Source: Mucilaginibacter aquariorum (GTDB lineage: Bacteria > Bacteroidota > Bacteroidia > Sphingobacteriales > Sphingobacteriaceae). Taken from it: a stretch of DNA of 64,000 bases. The stretch lies in NCBI RefSeq assembly GCF_024498135.1, contig NZ_JANHOH010000010.1:124001-188000 (forward strand), written 5' to 3'. Below, one piece after another: positions 1-8,780 of the stretch (position 1 is its first letter; each line of letters starts with the position of its first letter). A program made the translations under genes and the position numbers. Below the pieces are notes generated by a model, which saw only the letters and a program-made list of their open reading frames with translations, was not told where the DNA came from and did not search any database.

Positions 1-334
1 CAACTGTGCTAATAAAAATGAATGATTTTGGCTTCTGTTTTAATAATTCGATAGCTGCACAAATATTTTTTGTCCCCTCAAAATTCACATCATAAAAAAC
101 CTTCTCTTCTTCACTGTTTTTTGGAATCGAATGGGCCTTGCCGGCTGCATGAACTACCACCTGAAGGTTGATATCTACATCTAACTTAAATTGTTTGGTA
201 ATATCAACATTTATGCTTTGCCCATGCAAATCTAAACCTGTAACGGTGTAACCTATTGAGGTTAGGTACGCCTTAATTATACGCCCAAGAAACCCGCTTG
301 CCCCCGTTAGTAGATAATGATTATTTTGATTCAT
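1..334 (-). CDS. NAD-dependent epimerase/dehydratase, N-terminal part (cut by window edge)
   Basis: The first 111 codons read from the ATG at 334 and run off the window. The N-terminus MNQNNHYLLTGASGFLGR contains the Rossmann motif GASGFLG (residues 11-17) of extended short-chain dehydrogenases. It is followed by VVVHAAGKAH, the usual HxAA segment at the end of beta-4, and by FIFISTV, the start of the strand before the catalytic Ser. These proteins interconvert or dehydrate nucleotide sugars in the cytoplasm. The start overlaps the 3' end of the upstream glycosyltransferase by 14 nt, so it belongs to the same operon. The catalytic YxxxK lies outside the window, so the substrate cannot be named; a capsule or O-antigen sugar is expected from context. 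Confidence 0.85.
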   Translation of the reverse strand, partial: MNQNNHYLLTGASGFLGRIIKAYLTSIGYTVTGLDLHGQSINVDITKQFKLDVDINLQVVVHAAGKAHSIPKNSEEEKVFYDVNFEGTKNICAAIELLKQKPKSFIFISTV

Positions 335-1520
335 AAACTTTTACTAAAATATCAAGCATCTTATTTGAAAGAAAATCTTTATCAAAAAACCGTTTGGCAA
401 CTATCAATGCCTTTTCACCCATTAAAGAAACAGCCTCGGGGTTATCCTTCATCCATATTAACTTATCAGCAAGTTGGTCAGCATTATTAGGATCAAGTGT
501 AAAACCTACATCATGTTCATTTAAAAAATCTTTCATCCAGCCTTGTGTGTTTTGTATAACGGGCACCCCTGCGGCTAACGATTCAAAGAATTTATTAGGA
601 GAAGAGGTATCAAGAACCGGAGTTCCTTTTAATGGAACTAAAGAAGCAAATGCCTGCTGAATGTATGCTACTAATTCTGTTTTGGGCATTAAACCTAAAC
701 GTTTAAAAGTAGTTATATCTTCTTTATTTGACAATTCAACAAGTTCTGAACGTTGTTGCCCCTCCCCTATTAATAAAATTACAATATCTTCCCTTTTTTT
801 TGCCTTTAATATTTTGGCTGCTTCGAAAAGCCAATACGAATTATTTACTACACCAATATTACCCGTATATATTGCGTACGATTTTGGCAAAACAACATCT
901 GAATTAAAGGGAACAGGCGTTGAAAAAAGTTTAATATTGGCTGCATTGGTAACGTCGTCAACATTTAATATATTAAACCTTTTTTTTATGTTTTGGGTCA
1001 TCCCCGGCGATAATGTAATAATGTAAGACGAAGCCTTGTAACATACTTTCTCAAACCAATACGAGAACTTTTTTAGCCATGCATTATTGATCATGCCCAA
1101 TTCTATTGCTCCCTCGGGCCAAAGATCCCGCGTTTCAAATACTAATTTCCTACCCCTTATATATCTAGCTACTAACCCAGGCAGCCCCACTGTAATTGGG
1201 CCTGACGACGCAATAACTATATCTGCTTTTAGTGTTAATGCATAATAACAAGACAAAACACTATATAAAATAAATGACCAGATACGTTTTAAAAATGGTT
1301 GCTTATTATCTATACTGATGTTTAACACCTTTAGGTGTATCCCTTCGAAGTATTGGTCTTCGATAAATTTATCTGCCTTCAGGTCAGACTTGCTGTAAAC
1401 ACTTGTTACTACAGTAACCTCATGTCCCTTGTCAACCCAATCTTTTGCAAACTCGTATACGCGGGTTCCCCAGGATCCCTTGGGTGTTGAAAAATATTGA
1501 TAAAAATAAACAATCTTCAT
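321..1520 (-). CDS. Glycosyltransferase family 4 (WbuB-like)
   Basis: A 399-residue GT-B fold glycosyltransferase. The N-terminus MKIVYFYQYFSTPKGSWGTR, the TRDLWPEG segment near residue 130, the RLGLMPKTE loop and the C-terminal donor-site segment SSPNKFFESLAAGVPVI (conserved Glu of GT4 enzymes) resemble WbuB-type transferases of O-antigen and capsule clusters. It probably adds one sugar to the lipid-linked repeat unit at the cytoplasmic membrane face. The ATG at 1520 is chosen; an in-frame TTG at 1526 would add two residues and overlap the preceding gene by 4 nt. Donor and acceptor cannot be read from the sequence. Confidence 0.88.
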   Translation of the reverse strand: MKIVYFYQYFSTPKGSWGTRVYEFAKDWVDKGHEVTVVTSVYSKSDLKADKFIEDQYFEGIHLKVLNISIDNKQPFLKRIWSFILYSVLSCYYALTLKADIVIASSGPITVGLPGLVARYIRGRKLVFETRDLWPEGAIELGMINNAWLKKFSYWFEKVCYKASSYIITLSPGMTQNIKKRFNILNVDDVTNAANIKLFSTPVPFNSDVVLPKSYAIYTGNIGVVNNSYWLFEAAKILKAKKREDIVILLIGEGQQRSELVELSNKEDITTFKRLGLMPKTELVAYIQQAFASLVPLKGTPVLDTSSPNKFFESLAAGVPVIQNTQGWMKDFLNEHDVGFTLDPNNADQLADKLIWMKDNPEAVSLMGEKALIVAKRFFDKDFLSNKMLDILVKVYESK

Positions 1521-1522
1521 AC

Positions 1523-3118
1523 TCAATTATCAAAATTAATAAGTGTTTCTAGTGTATCGGTGAAGCTAACCTTGATCGCTATAGATGACCGCGTTTTATT
1601 AAACCCATCTGCAAAAGTAAATGCTTCTGTAGTAATTGCTAATGATCCTTTAAAACTAACTGTACCAATACCCTTTATATTAAAAGCACTATCTGTGCGA
1701 AGAATATTTATATCAGGATGAAAATGAAAATATGCCACCCTATTTACATCTTTTGTTTTAGCGCGCACATGGTCTACAATTGAAACACTGTTTGCATTTA
1801 AAACAAAGCTTCTTTTATGGATGCAACCATATCGTTTTAAGTAACCATCATGTTTGGCTTCAATGGCATTTGCTGTTTCGCTTATTATACGGGTATGAGC
1901 TCGTTCTGCTACCCTAAATGCCCCCCAAACTTGCGATTGATTGCTATCGGCAATTACAACTGTATTGTGTGCAGCGGTAGAACGTTCATAATACCTTATC
2001 TGGTTAGCCTCATAAGTAGATGTGCCTGCTTCAACAAAAACAGGCAGGTTATTATAATTCAAAATAAAAGATAAGGCATCTGCATGGCCATGACCTGATT
2101 GATAAGCCGGCCCTATTTCAGCAAAATCAATAACACATTCGTAATTATTAGCTGTGTATTTACGATATCCCGATTCTTTAAGCTGCAATTGCCTGTTGGG
2201 TATAATATTTAACTCTTTTGCGAATGAGAGAAGCTGGTTAGTAGTAAAAGCTATACCTGTTGCACTATCGTTAAAATGACCTATATCGCCGTTATTAAAC
2301 GATACATTTTGAATCCAACCTAACATATTACCAGCTTTGTTAGTAATAAACGCCAGGAAGGCATCGTCTTTATTTTCTATTTTACCGTACCAGTCCACCA
2401 GTTCTAAAACGCGGAACAAAATAATTTGATGGTACATGGGGCTCAATTCAAAATGCCCGCCATCATTTAAGATCTGTTCATCAAGCTCCGCTTTTAAGAC
2501 TTGCATTGCGTTATCGATCCATTTTTGTTCATTAAAAAAAACGCCACCCATAAGCAGCGCAAACGCGTTTTCCAGTAAATGATTGCCTAGTAAATGATAC
2601 TCAAAATTGCTGCTTAAATAACTTAACTGGCCGTATAAGCTTTTTATTGATTGCGGCTCGGCCTGCTTTTGTAAACTAAAGAAACGTATCTCATTCAGAA
2701 CCCGTAAAGCCACAGGATAAGGCTCAAGTTTTAATTTCCCATTCTTCAGCGAGTTTGTAATATCATTAATCAGTTGTTGTTTTCTTTCAACGGTGATATT
2801 TACTTGATTTAGAAAATTAAAGTATTGTAAATTATAATTCCATAATTTACCGTAAGCCTGGTAACCCCAATCTATTTCAGCATCAAAAGTATGTTTGATA
2901 TTTAAAAATGTAAATGAGTTTCCCGGCGTTATAATATCCTCCTGAATATCTACCTGCAAATTAAAAAGCAGCGAATTGTATTCCGGCTGCTTTTTAATTT
3001 TACCTATATACCAATCAAGGTTGCGCTGGGGCCGTAACCTATTATATAACTGATATATAATTTGCTTTAATTTTAAATACCTAACGGTTTGGGCAACTAA
3101 TAAAATCTTTCTTATCAC
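1523..3118 (-). CDS. Heparinase II/III family protein
   Basis: A 531-residue protein with an N-terminal alpha/alpha toroid and a C-terminal beta-sandwich. Family hallmarks are visible: NHLLEN (179-184), SPMYH (226-230), GHGHADALSF (342-351) and ERSTAAHNTV (378-387), the last two typical of the heparinase II/III C-terminal domain. Known members cleave uronic-acid polysaccharides by beta-elimination, using Tyr and His residues in these regions. No signal peptide is evident, although most polysaccharide lyases are secreted, so it may be a biosynthesis-associated homologue that acts in the cytoplasm or at the membrane. Members of this type are commonly found in capsule clusters beside the bi-domain oxidoreductase. 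It starts at GTG, 8 nt after wecB. Enzymatic activity is inferred. Confidence 0.85.
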   Translation of the reverse strand: MIRKILLVAQTVRYLKLKQIIYQLYNRLRPQRNLDWYIGKIKKQPEYNSLLFNLQVDIQEDIITPGNSFTFLNIKHTFDAEIDWGYQAYGKLWNYNLQYFNFLNQVNITVERKQQLINDITNSLKNGKLKLEPYPVALRVLNEIRFFSLQKQAEPQSIKSLYGQLSYLSSNFEYHLLGNHLLENAFALLMGGVFFNEQKWIDNAMQVLKAELDEQILNDGGHFELSPMYHQIILFRVLELVDWYGKIENKDDAFLAFITNKAGNMLGWIQNVSFNNGDIGHFNDSATGIAFTTNQLLSFAKELNIIPNRQLQLKESGYRKYTANNYECVIDFAEIGPAYQSGHGHADALSFILNYNNLPVFVEAGTSTYEANQIRYYERSTAAHNTVVIADSNQSQVWGAFRVAERAHTRIISETANAIEAKHDGYLKRYGCIHKRSFVLNANSVSIVDHVRAKTKDVNRVAYFHFHPDINILRTDSAFNIKGIGTVSFKGSLAITTEAFTFADGFNKTRSSIAIKVSFTDTLETLINFDN

Positions 3119-3125
3119 AACTTAA

Positions 3126-4217
3126 TTATGATTCTAATTTTAAAAGAGCGTTTATAATGCGCTCGCCTGTTTTACCATCCCATAGTTCGGGGATACCACC
3201 TTTTTTCCACTCGCCTTTAAAGAGCTTACCAAAAGCAGGCTTAATAGCTTTCGGATTAGTGCCTAATAACTCGTTTGTACCTATCGTAATAGTTTCTGGG
3301 CGCTCTGTATTATCGCGCAGGGTCATACAAGGCACTCCCATAACGGTGGTTTCTTCGGTAATCCCACCAGAGTCAGTAACAACAGCTTTTGCTTTTTCAA
3401 CCAAATAGTTAAATTCTAAGTAGCCAAGTGGTTCTACCATATGCAAGCGTTCGCTGCTAACACCCAAGCCTTGCAGAATTTTGGCCGTACGTGGGTGTAC
3501 TGGGAAAATCAATGGCAGGTTCTCGCTATTATCTATAATTTCCTGTAGTAATTCTTTTAATTTACCCTCCTCGTCAACATTTGCCGGGCGATGCAGTGTC
3601 ATTACAATATAGCTGCCGGCTTGCAGGCCAAGTTCATCCCAAATGGAAGGTTTTATGAACTTAGTTCTATTTTTTAATAATGTATCAATCATGGTATTGC
3701 CCACAAAAAATATGCGATCATCTGTTACCCCGGTTTTACGTAAGCTATCGTTAGCTATTTCGGTAGTGGTAAAAAAGTAGTTGGTTATACTATCTGTTAC
3801 CATACGGTTTATTTCTTCAGGCATTGTCCAGTCGCCAGAACGTATACCCGCTTCAACGTGAGCTACTTTTACATGCAGTTTTTGGGCAACAATAGCACAT
3901 GCCATTGTAGAAGTAACATCGCCAACTACCAAAACCAGGTCGGGCTTTGATTCCATCAATACCTTTTCATAACGCACCATTATAGCGGCTGTTTGTTCTG
4001 CTTGTGTGCCACCACCGGCTTCCAGGTTTATGTTTGGTTCAGGTATACCTAATTGTTCAAAAAAATCGCCAGACATTTTTTTATCGTAATGCTGGCCTGT
4101 ATGTATAAGCCTGTAGCTAATGTTAAACCCAGCTTCTGATTTTTCTTTGATAGCGCTGATTATAGGCGCTATCTTCATAAAATTAGGACGTGCACCGGCT
4201 ATAATATCAATATTCAT
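3126..4217 (-). CDS. wecB: UDP-N-acetylglucosamine 2-epimerase (non-hydrolysing)
   Basis: A 363-residue protein of typical WecB/MnaA length. Motifs: AGARPNFMK (7-15), HTGQHYD (39-45), VVGDVTS (97-103), HVEAGIRSGD (120-129), MPEEINR (132-138), and TDSGGITEE with NTERPET near 285-310, which form the UDP-GlcNAc site. It interconverts UDP-GlcNAc and UDP-ManNAc in the cytoplasm. With the nucleotide-sugar dehydrogenase at 12,684 it could lead towards an N-acetylhexosaminuronic acid, although that partner may act on another epimer. It sits 2 nt from the PL6-type gene and 8 nt from the heparinase-like gene, so all three are cotranscribed. Confidence 0.95.
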   Translation of the reverse strand: MNIDIIAGARPNFMKIAPIISAIKEKSEAGFNISYRLIHTGQHYDKKMSGDFFEQLGIPEPNINLEAGGGTQAEQTAAIMVRYEKVLMESKPDLVLVVGDVTSTMACAIVAQKLHVKVAHVEAGIRSGDWTMPEEINRMVTDSITNYFFTTTEIANDSLRKTGVTDDRIFFVGNTMIDTLLKNRTKFIKPSIWDELGLQAGSYIVMTLHRPANVDEEGKLKELLQEIIDNSENLPLIFPVHPRTAKILQGLGVSSERLHMVEPLGYLEFNYLVEKAKAVVTDSGGITEETTVMGVPCMTLRDNTERPETITIGTNELLGTNPKAIKPAFGKLFKGEWKKGGIPELWDGKTGERIINALLKLES

Positions 4218-4219
4218 AG

Positions 4220-5467
4220 TTAGTTATTTATTTTAAGATTTTGGTAGGTTTTAAGCTTTTGCATAATCTTACTATCAGTAGTAGGACTAAAGTTTTTCAT
4301 ACTGTATTTAAATTCTTTAACACCGTCTGTACGGGCTTTAAATGCGGGTGACATGCCATGCATAACACTCCCATAATCACCCTCGGCAATTTTATACAAG
4401 CCGTTGGTGTATAAAAAGTTATTACGCATAAGCACTCCTTTAGGCAACTCGTCGCAATCGCTGCTCTGTAATACTTTCAAATCAAGCTTACCTACAAATA
4501 CATTATCGTTAACGGTAATATTATCTACAGCTTTATAGGAACATCCGTTGCCGCCCTTCATAAAAGTAATGCTGCTGGCCGGGCTATCAAATACATTGTT
4601 ACTTATAACATGCCCTGTGCCGCTAATCCTTACAGGCCATACGGTATTCGTAAATTTATTATTAATGATCTGGCATGAATCGCCAAGCCTTAATGAAACG
4701 CCCGAACGGCAGTCTGTAAATGTGTTGCCGGAAACAATAACCCCGTTTGATTTACAACTAATAGTTTCAGCATCGCCGAAATAATTAAAGAAGTTGTTAT
4801 TTATAATTTTGCAGTTTGAACGGCTGTTACCGAATCCAATCCTGATAGCTTCCAGTGCTTCGCCCTTGCGCGATTTTACATTTTTGAAAATGCAATTTGA
4901 TATAGTGTTATTGTCCCCTGTCCAACCCTTTGAGTTTACGTGGATTACCGGCAGCCTGTTTTGCTTCCCTTCAAAAGTACATTTATCAACCAGGTTGGTC
5001 TTCCCAAAAAATTCAATCCAATAAAACTGCGATTTTACATCCATATCGGGGAACGTACCTGTGTATTGAAAATCGCAATTGCTAATGGTATTATTATTTG
5101 CAGAATTTTTCTTTGTGCCTATCTGGATCAACGCTTCGTAATCCCGGTAATTTATCTGGTTATTTACAAACGATACATTACGTATGGTAATAAAATCACC
5201 TGTAACAATTATGCTACTATTCCCTCTGAGTGTGGTTTTACCACCTGCACCGGCCACAATAAAGGGCGCCCCCGAACTACCGCTACCGGTTATGATAATA
5301 TGTGTATCATTCAATGAAGCCGGTAGGTTATATACCTGCCCAGGCGCTGCATTTATATGTATATCATCTGCCATAACAGCTGATATAGATACAAATGCTA
5401 AAAAAATAACTGATGCGGCTTTGATAGCTAAATTTGCTACAAGGCTTTCCTTCGCTAATCGTTTCAT
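4220..5467 (-). CDS. Secreted polysaccharide lyase family 6-like (chondroitinase B type) beta-helix protein
   Basis: A 415-residue protein with a hydrophobic signal segment ending near VMA-DD (residues 31-35), followed by a right-handed parallel beta-helix with repeated NNxI-NCxF turns. GEALEAIRIG (202-211), ETISCKSNG and SLRLG align by pattern with PL6 enzymes. Lys239 and Arg260 are 21 residues apart, the same separation as the catalytic Lys250 and Arg271 of chondroitinase B. The residue after the Arg is Leu, where chondroitinase B has a substrate-binding His. PL6 enzymes cleave alginate or dermatan-type chains by beta-elimination. Its place inside a capsule operon suggests it trims or releases the polymer made here. 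Substrate is unknown. Confidence 0.85.
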   Translation of the reverse strand: MKRLAKESLVANLAIKAASVIFLAFVSISAVMADDIHINAAPGQVYNLPASLNDTHIIITGSGSSGAPFIVAGAGGKTTLRGNSSIIVTGDFITIRNVSFVNNQINYRDYEALIQIGTKKNSANNNTISNCDFQYTGTFPDMDVKSQFYWIEFFGKTNLVDKCTFEGKQNRLPVIHVNSKGWTGDNNTISNCIFKNVKSRKGEALEAIRIGFGNSRSNCKIINNNFFNYFGDAETISCKSNGVIVSGNTFTDCRSGVSLRLGDSCQIINNKFTNTVWPVRISGTGHVISNNVFDSPASSITFMKGGNGCSYKAVDNITVNDNVFVGKLDLKVLQSSDCDELPKGVLMRNNFLYTNGLYKIAEGDYGSVMHGMSPAFKARTDGVKEFKYSMKNFSPTTDSKIMQKLKTYQNLKINN

Positions 5468-5471
5468 AATA

Positions 5472-7583
5472 TTAAGTTATTGATACCCAAGCCCCTGTTT
5501 TTAGGCTTTCTATAGCACCAAACGACGCCCTTGTTGTATTTAGTATTTCATCAAAGGGTATCAATGAATCGCCACCAGATTTAACACGGTCAATCAAAAG
5601 CTTAAATTGATCTTTATGTCCTTTATCCAGGCCAGTTTTTAACTTTGAAAATCCTTTAAAGCCAAAACCTTCTGTAACCCGGAAATTATCCATTATAGCA
5701 ATGCGCTCTTGAGAGTAAACTTCAACACGTTCTTTTGAGTACGACTTTGAGCCATTAGCAAAGTAGTTGATGACACCTGTGCTTCCATTCTCATATTTAA
5801 GTAATATAGAAGCGTTATCGGTATTATCCTGAGGGTTTGTGCCCATAGCATTCATTACCACTGCTTTTACTTTGCTGCCTGTTAAAAACGTTATCAGATC
5901 AATAAAATGGCAGGCCTCACCAATTATACGGCCACCGCCAACTTTCATATCATGTACCCAAAGATTGGCCGGTAGGCTGCCCGCGTTCATAGTAGCTATA
6001 ACATTCATAGGGCTATTGCCTACCAGTTTTTTTATTTTTTGAATATGCGGTGAAAATCTGCGGTTAAAACCAACCGTTAATGTTTTGGTCCCGTCGTAAG
6101 CAGCAACTATTCCTTCCAGTTCTTCACCGGTAAGCGCCAGCGGCTTTTCAACAAACACATGTTTACCCGCTTTTAAGGCTGCAGTAACCATACGCGCGTG
6201 CTGATTATGGCGTGTAGTTATCATTACCAGGTTTACAGCAGGGTCGCGTAGTATTTCATTATAGTCGGTAGTGCTTTTGGCTATATTGTATTTTTTAGCC
6301 ATTATAGTGCCGCTTAAGCCACTTGCACTTGCAATAGATACAATAGACGCATTCGCTGTTTTTAAGGCAGGCAACATGGTCATACTAGTGAAATTACCTG
6401 CGCCTATAATACCAATACCAGCCCCGCCGGCATTAAAATTACCCTGATGTAATACAACTGTGTTTGATGCGTTACTTTCCTCCGGGTATTCTAATATCGA
6501 TGCTATTGAACCTTTATTACTAATGTTGTCATAAATTTCTTTATAGCTTTCTAATGCTACCCGTTCAGTTATTAACGACTTAACATCAAGCTTCCCTGTT
6601 GAAATTGACTGCAGAATGGTTTCAAAGTTTCTTTTTTCAGTCCATCTTACAAATCCGATAGGGTAATCTATACCGCCATGTTCGTATAGCTCATCATACC
6701 TGCCCGGGCCGTATGAACAAGAGACCTGGAATGAAAGTTCTTTCTCGTAAAATTCGGCTCTGCTAAGGTTAAGGCCTATTACCCCAACTAAGATCACACG
6801 GCCACGTTTGCGGCTCATTTGTGCGGCCTGGGATATAATGTCATTTGTTTTGGCAGATGCCGTGATGATCACACCATCAGCGCCAATACCATTTGTAATA
6901 TCTATTACTGATTTAATTACATCATCGCCGGCTGCCGGGTTTACAACCAGTACACCTTTTTTTCGTGCAATCTCGGTTTTAGCCGTATCAAAATCAACGC
7001 CTATTACACGGCAACCATTTGCAACAAGCAATTCTGCTGTAAGCAGCCCAATTAGGCCTAATCCTATTACAACAATTGTTTCACCAAAGGTAGGTTCACA
7101 CAAGCGTATTCCCTGCAAACCAATAGCACCAATAACAGTAAATGCAGCTTCTTCATCGGTAACATTATCTGGTATAGAGGCAACCAAATTTTTTGGGATG
7201 TTAACGTACTCGGCATGAGCCCCATTTGATGCTACGCGATCACCAACTGAAAACTCAGTAACGCCTTCGCCTACAGCTATAACCTTACCCACATTACAAT
7301 AGCCTAATGGTAATGGCTGCCCAAGTTTATTAAAAACAGCCTCTAGTGTGGGGGCTAATCCATCTGTTTTAATTTTATCTAATACCTGCTTAACTTTATC
7401 TGGTTGCTGGCGTGCTTTTTGCACAAGGTTTGCCTTACCAAATTCTACCAGCATTCTTTCTGTACCCAATGATACAAGGCTTCTGGAGGTTTTTATGAGT
7501 ACGCTTCCTCTTGATACTTGTGGGACTGGAATCTCTTCTAATATAGTTTCGCCGCTTTTGAATGATTGTATGATTTGTTTCAT
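5472..7583 (-). CDS. Bi-domain oxidoreductase (MDR alcohol dehydrogenase plus Gfo/Idh/MocA)
   Basis: A 703-residue fusion. Residues 1-345 are a zinc-type medium-chain dehydrogenase with LGYCNVGKV and the NAD-binding VIGLGLIGLL. Residues from about 380 form a Gfo/Idh/MocA oxidoreductase with the Rossmann motif GIIGAGNF, the VEKPLAL motif, and GGGRIIGEACHFIDL in the substrate region. The catalytic-zinc Cys of classical alcohol dehydrogenases is not apparent in the N-terminal half. This architecture is common in bacterial exopolysaccharide clusters next to heparinase II/III-like genes. It probably carries out coupled redox steps on a sugar or nucleotide-sugar. The gap to the downstream PL6 gene is only 4 nt. 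Confidence 0.88.
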   Translation of the reverse strand: MKQIIQSFKSGETILEEIPVPQVSRGSVLIKTSRSLVSLGTERMLVEFGKANLVQKARQQPDKVKQVLDKIKTDGLAPTLEAVFNKLGQPLPLGYCNVGKVIAVGEGVTEFSVGDRVASNGAHAEYVNIPKNLVASIPDNVTDEEAAFTVIGAIGLQGIRLCEPTFGETIVVIGLGLIGLLTAELLVANGCRVIGVDFDTAKTEIARKKGVLVVNPAAGDDVIKSVIDITNGIGADGVIITASAKTNDIISQAAQMSRKRGRVILVGVIGLNLSRAEFYEKELSFQVSCSYGPGRYDELYEHGGIDYPIGFVRWTEKRNFETILQSISTGKLDVKSLITERVALESYKEIYDNISNKGSIASILEYPEESNASNTVVLHQGNFNAGGAGIGIIGAGNFTSMTMLPALKTANASIVSIASASGLSGTIMAKKYNIAKSTTDYNEILRDPAVNLVMITTRHNQHARMVTAALKAGKHVFVEKPLALTGEELEGIVAAYDGTKTLTVGFNRRFSPHIQKIKKLVGNSPMNVIATMNAGSLPANLWVHDMKVGGGRIIGEACHFIDLITFLTGSKVKAVVMNAMGTNPQDNTDNASILLKYENGSTGVINYFANGSKSYSKERVEVYSQERIAIMDNFRVTEGFGFKGFSKLKTGLDKGHKDQFKLLIDRVKSGGDSLIPFDEILNTTRASFGAIESLKTGAWVSIT

Positions 7584-7634
7584 CAGGTATGGTATTATTA
7601 TTAAATTATCATTAAATGGAAAAAGACGTATTCA

Positions 7635-8690
7635 TTAATATTCAGAAATTGCGTCTGACTTCTCAATTGTATCTAAACTTTTTTTGTAGTTATTGTGCTC
7701 AGTTAAATAAGCGTCACTATCTAACTTTTCAACTAGCTTTACCATATCATTCTGTGGCCATGAAAATCCAATTTGATACTTATGCACTTGCTCAGCTAAA
7801 AAAGTATTAGTTGAAACTACTAATGGTGTGGCAAAATACATTGATTCATATAATTTGTTCGGCAAAGCTAATCTTACGTTTAAATCGGTTGAGTCATACA
7901 TTACAAAACTTAAATCAACCTGATTATATATATTGTCTAAGCCATCAGGATATTTAAACTGCCCGTTAAAAAAAATATTCTTATCATCAACAAATGGCAG
8001 AACCCTGTCTCTTAATGGCCCATCTCCGAAAATTTTAACTTTAAATGTGGCTTTTGATGATTTATAAGCTTTTAAAAAATCTATCACGCATTCATATCGC
8101 AATAAACCAATAATACCTACGCAAAACGCCTCGGTATCTTCAACTACTTTAAATTCTTTACGATTATCAAAATCAAAATCAGTTGCGCTTAACTTATTTT
8201 CTATTATTGTAATTTTATCGCTGTTTAAATGATGTTTTTCAGCTAAATATTTTTTAAAACCCAAAGAAGTTACGAAAATACGATCCACTTTATTCAGTAA
8301 TTTTCCGTAAGTATAATGAAATGATCCTTTCAAAAACGGGTTACTTATTTCCCTTAAGTCGCCAACTTCAAAATATCTTTGGGGAGTTTTAACAAAAAAG
8401 CTAAGTACTAATAAGTCAATTGAAAATGAATATATGCAATCGGCTCCTCTAACAAATTTTTTTAACCCTGATAGCGAAACGAAGAAATTTTTAACTCTTT
8501 GAATATACTTTTTGTTCTCAACTCTCCCCAACGAAAAAAAACCAATCCCTGCCGGCAACTTATTAAGATTAAAATAATCTCTTTCATAGGAAGCGACATC
8601 AACATTAGCCCCGCTATTCAACAAGGTTTTAATTCGCCTAATAAATCGCGGTTGTGAAGTAACCGGTAAAAGCAAAACGTATTTTTTCAT
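7635..8690 (-). CDS. Glycosyltransferase, GT-B fold (GT4-like)
   Basis: A 351-residue protein with a GT-B layout. The N-terminal half is divergent (MKKYVLLLPVTSQPRFIRR). The C-terminal half has the GT4 pattern: VGIIGLLRYE (start of the donor domain), KIFGDGPLRD, a D-x-S-F segment and LPNKLYESMYFATPLVVS, with the conserved Glu. It likely transfers one sugar during repeat-unit assembly at the inner membrane. It lies between the putative polymerase gene (90 nt upstream) and the bi-domain oxidoreductase (51 nt downstream). AT content is high, as in the two membrane-protein genes next to it, which is usual for the variable centre of capsule clusters. Confidence 0.8.
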   Translation of the reverse strand: MKKYVLLLPVTSQPRFIRRIKTLLNSGANVDVASYERDYFNLNKLPAGIGFFSLGRVENKKYIQRVKNFFVSLSGLKKFVRGADCIYSFSIDLLVLSFFVKTPQRYFEVGDLREISNPFLKGSFHYTYGKLLNKVDRIFVTSLGFKKYLAEKHHLNSDKITIIENKLSATDFDFDNRKEFKVVEDTEAFCVGIIGLLRYECVIDFLKAYKSSKATFKVKIFGDGPLRDRVLPFVDDKNIFFNGQFKYPDGLDNIYNQVDLSFVMYDSTDLNVRLALPNKLYESMYFATPLVVSTNTFLAEQVHKYQIGFSWPQNDMVKLVEKLDSDAYLTEHNNYKKSLDTIEKSDAISEY

Positions 8691-8780
8691 TATCTTAACT
8701 AAGTGGTTTATTGCCTATACAATAACTATTTGCAAATTCCTGTATAGCATTAAAAAAAAATTAATTTTCTCTTCATCGCT

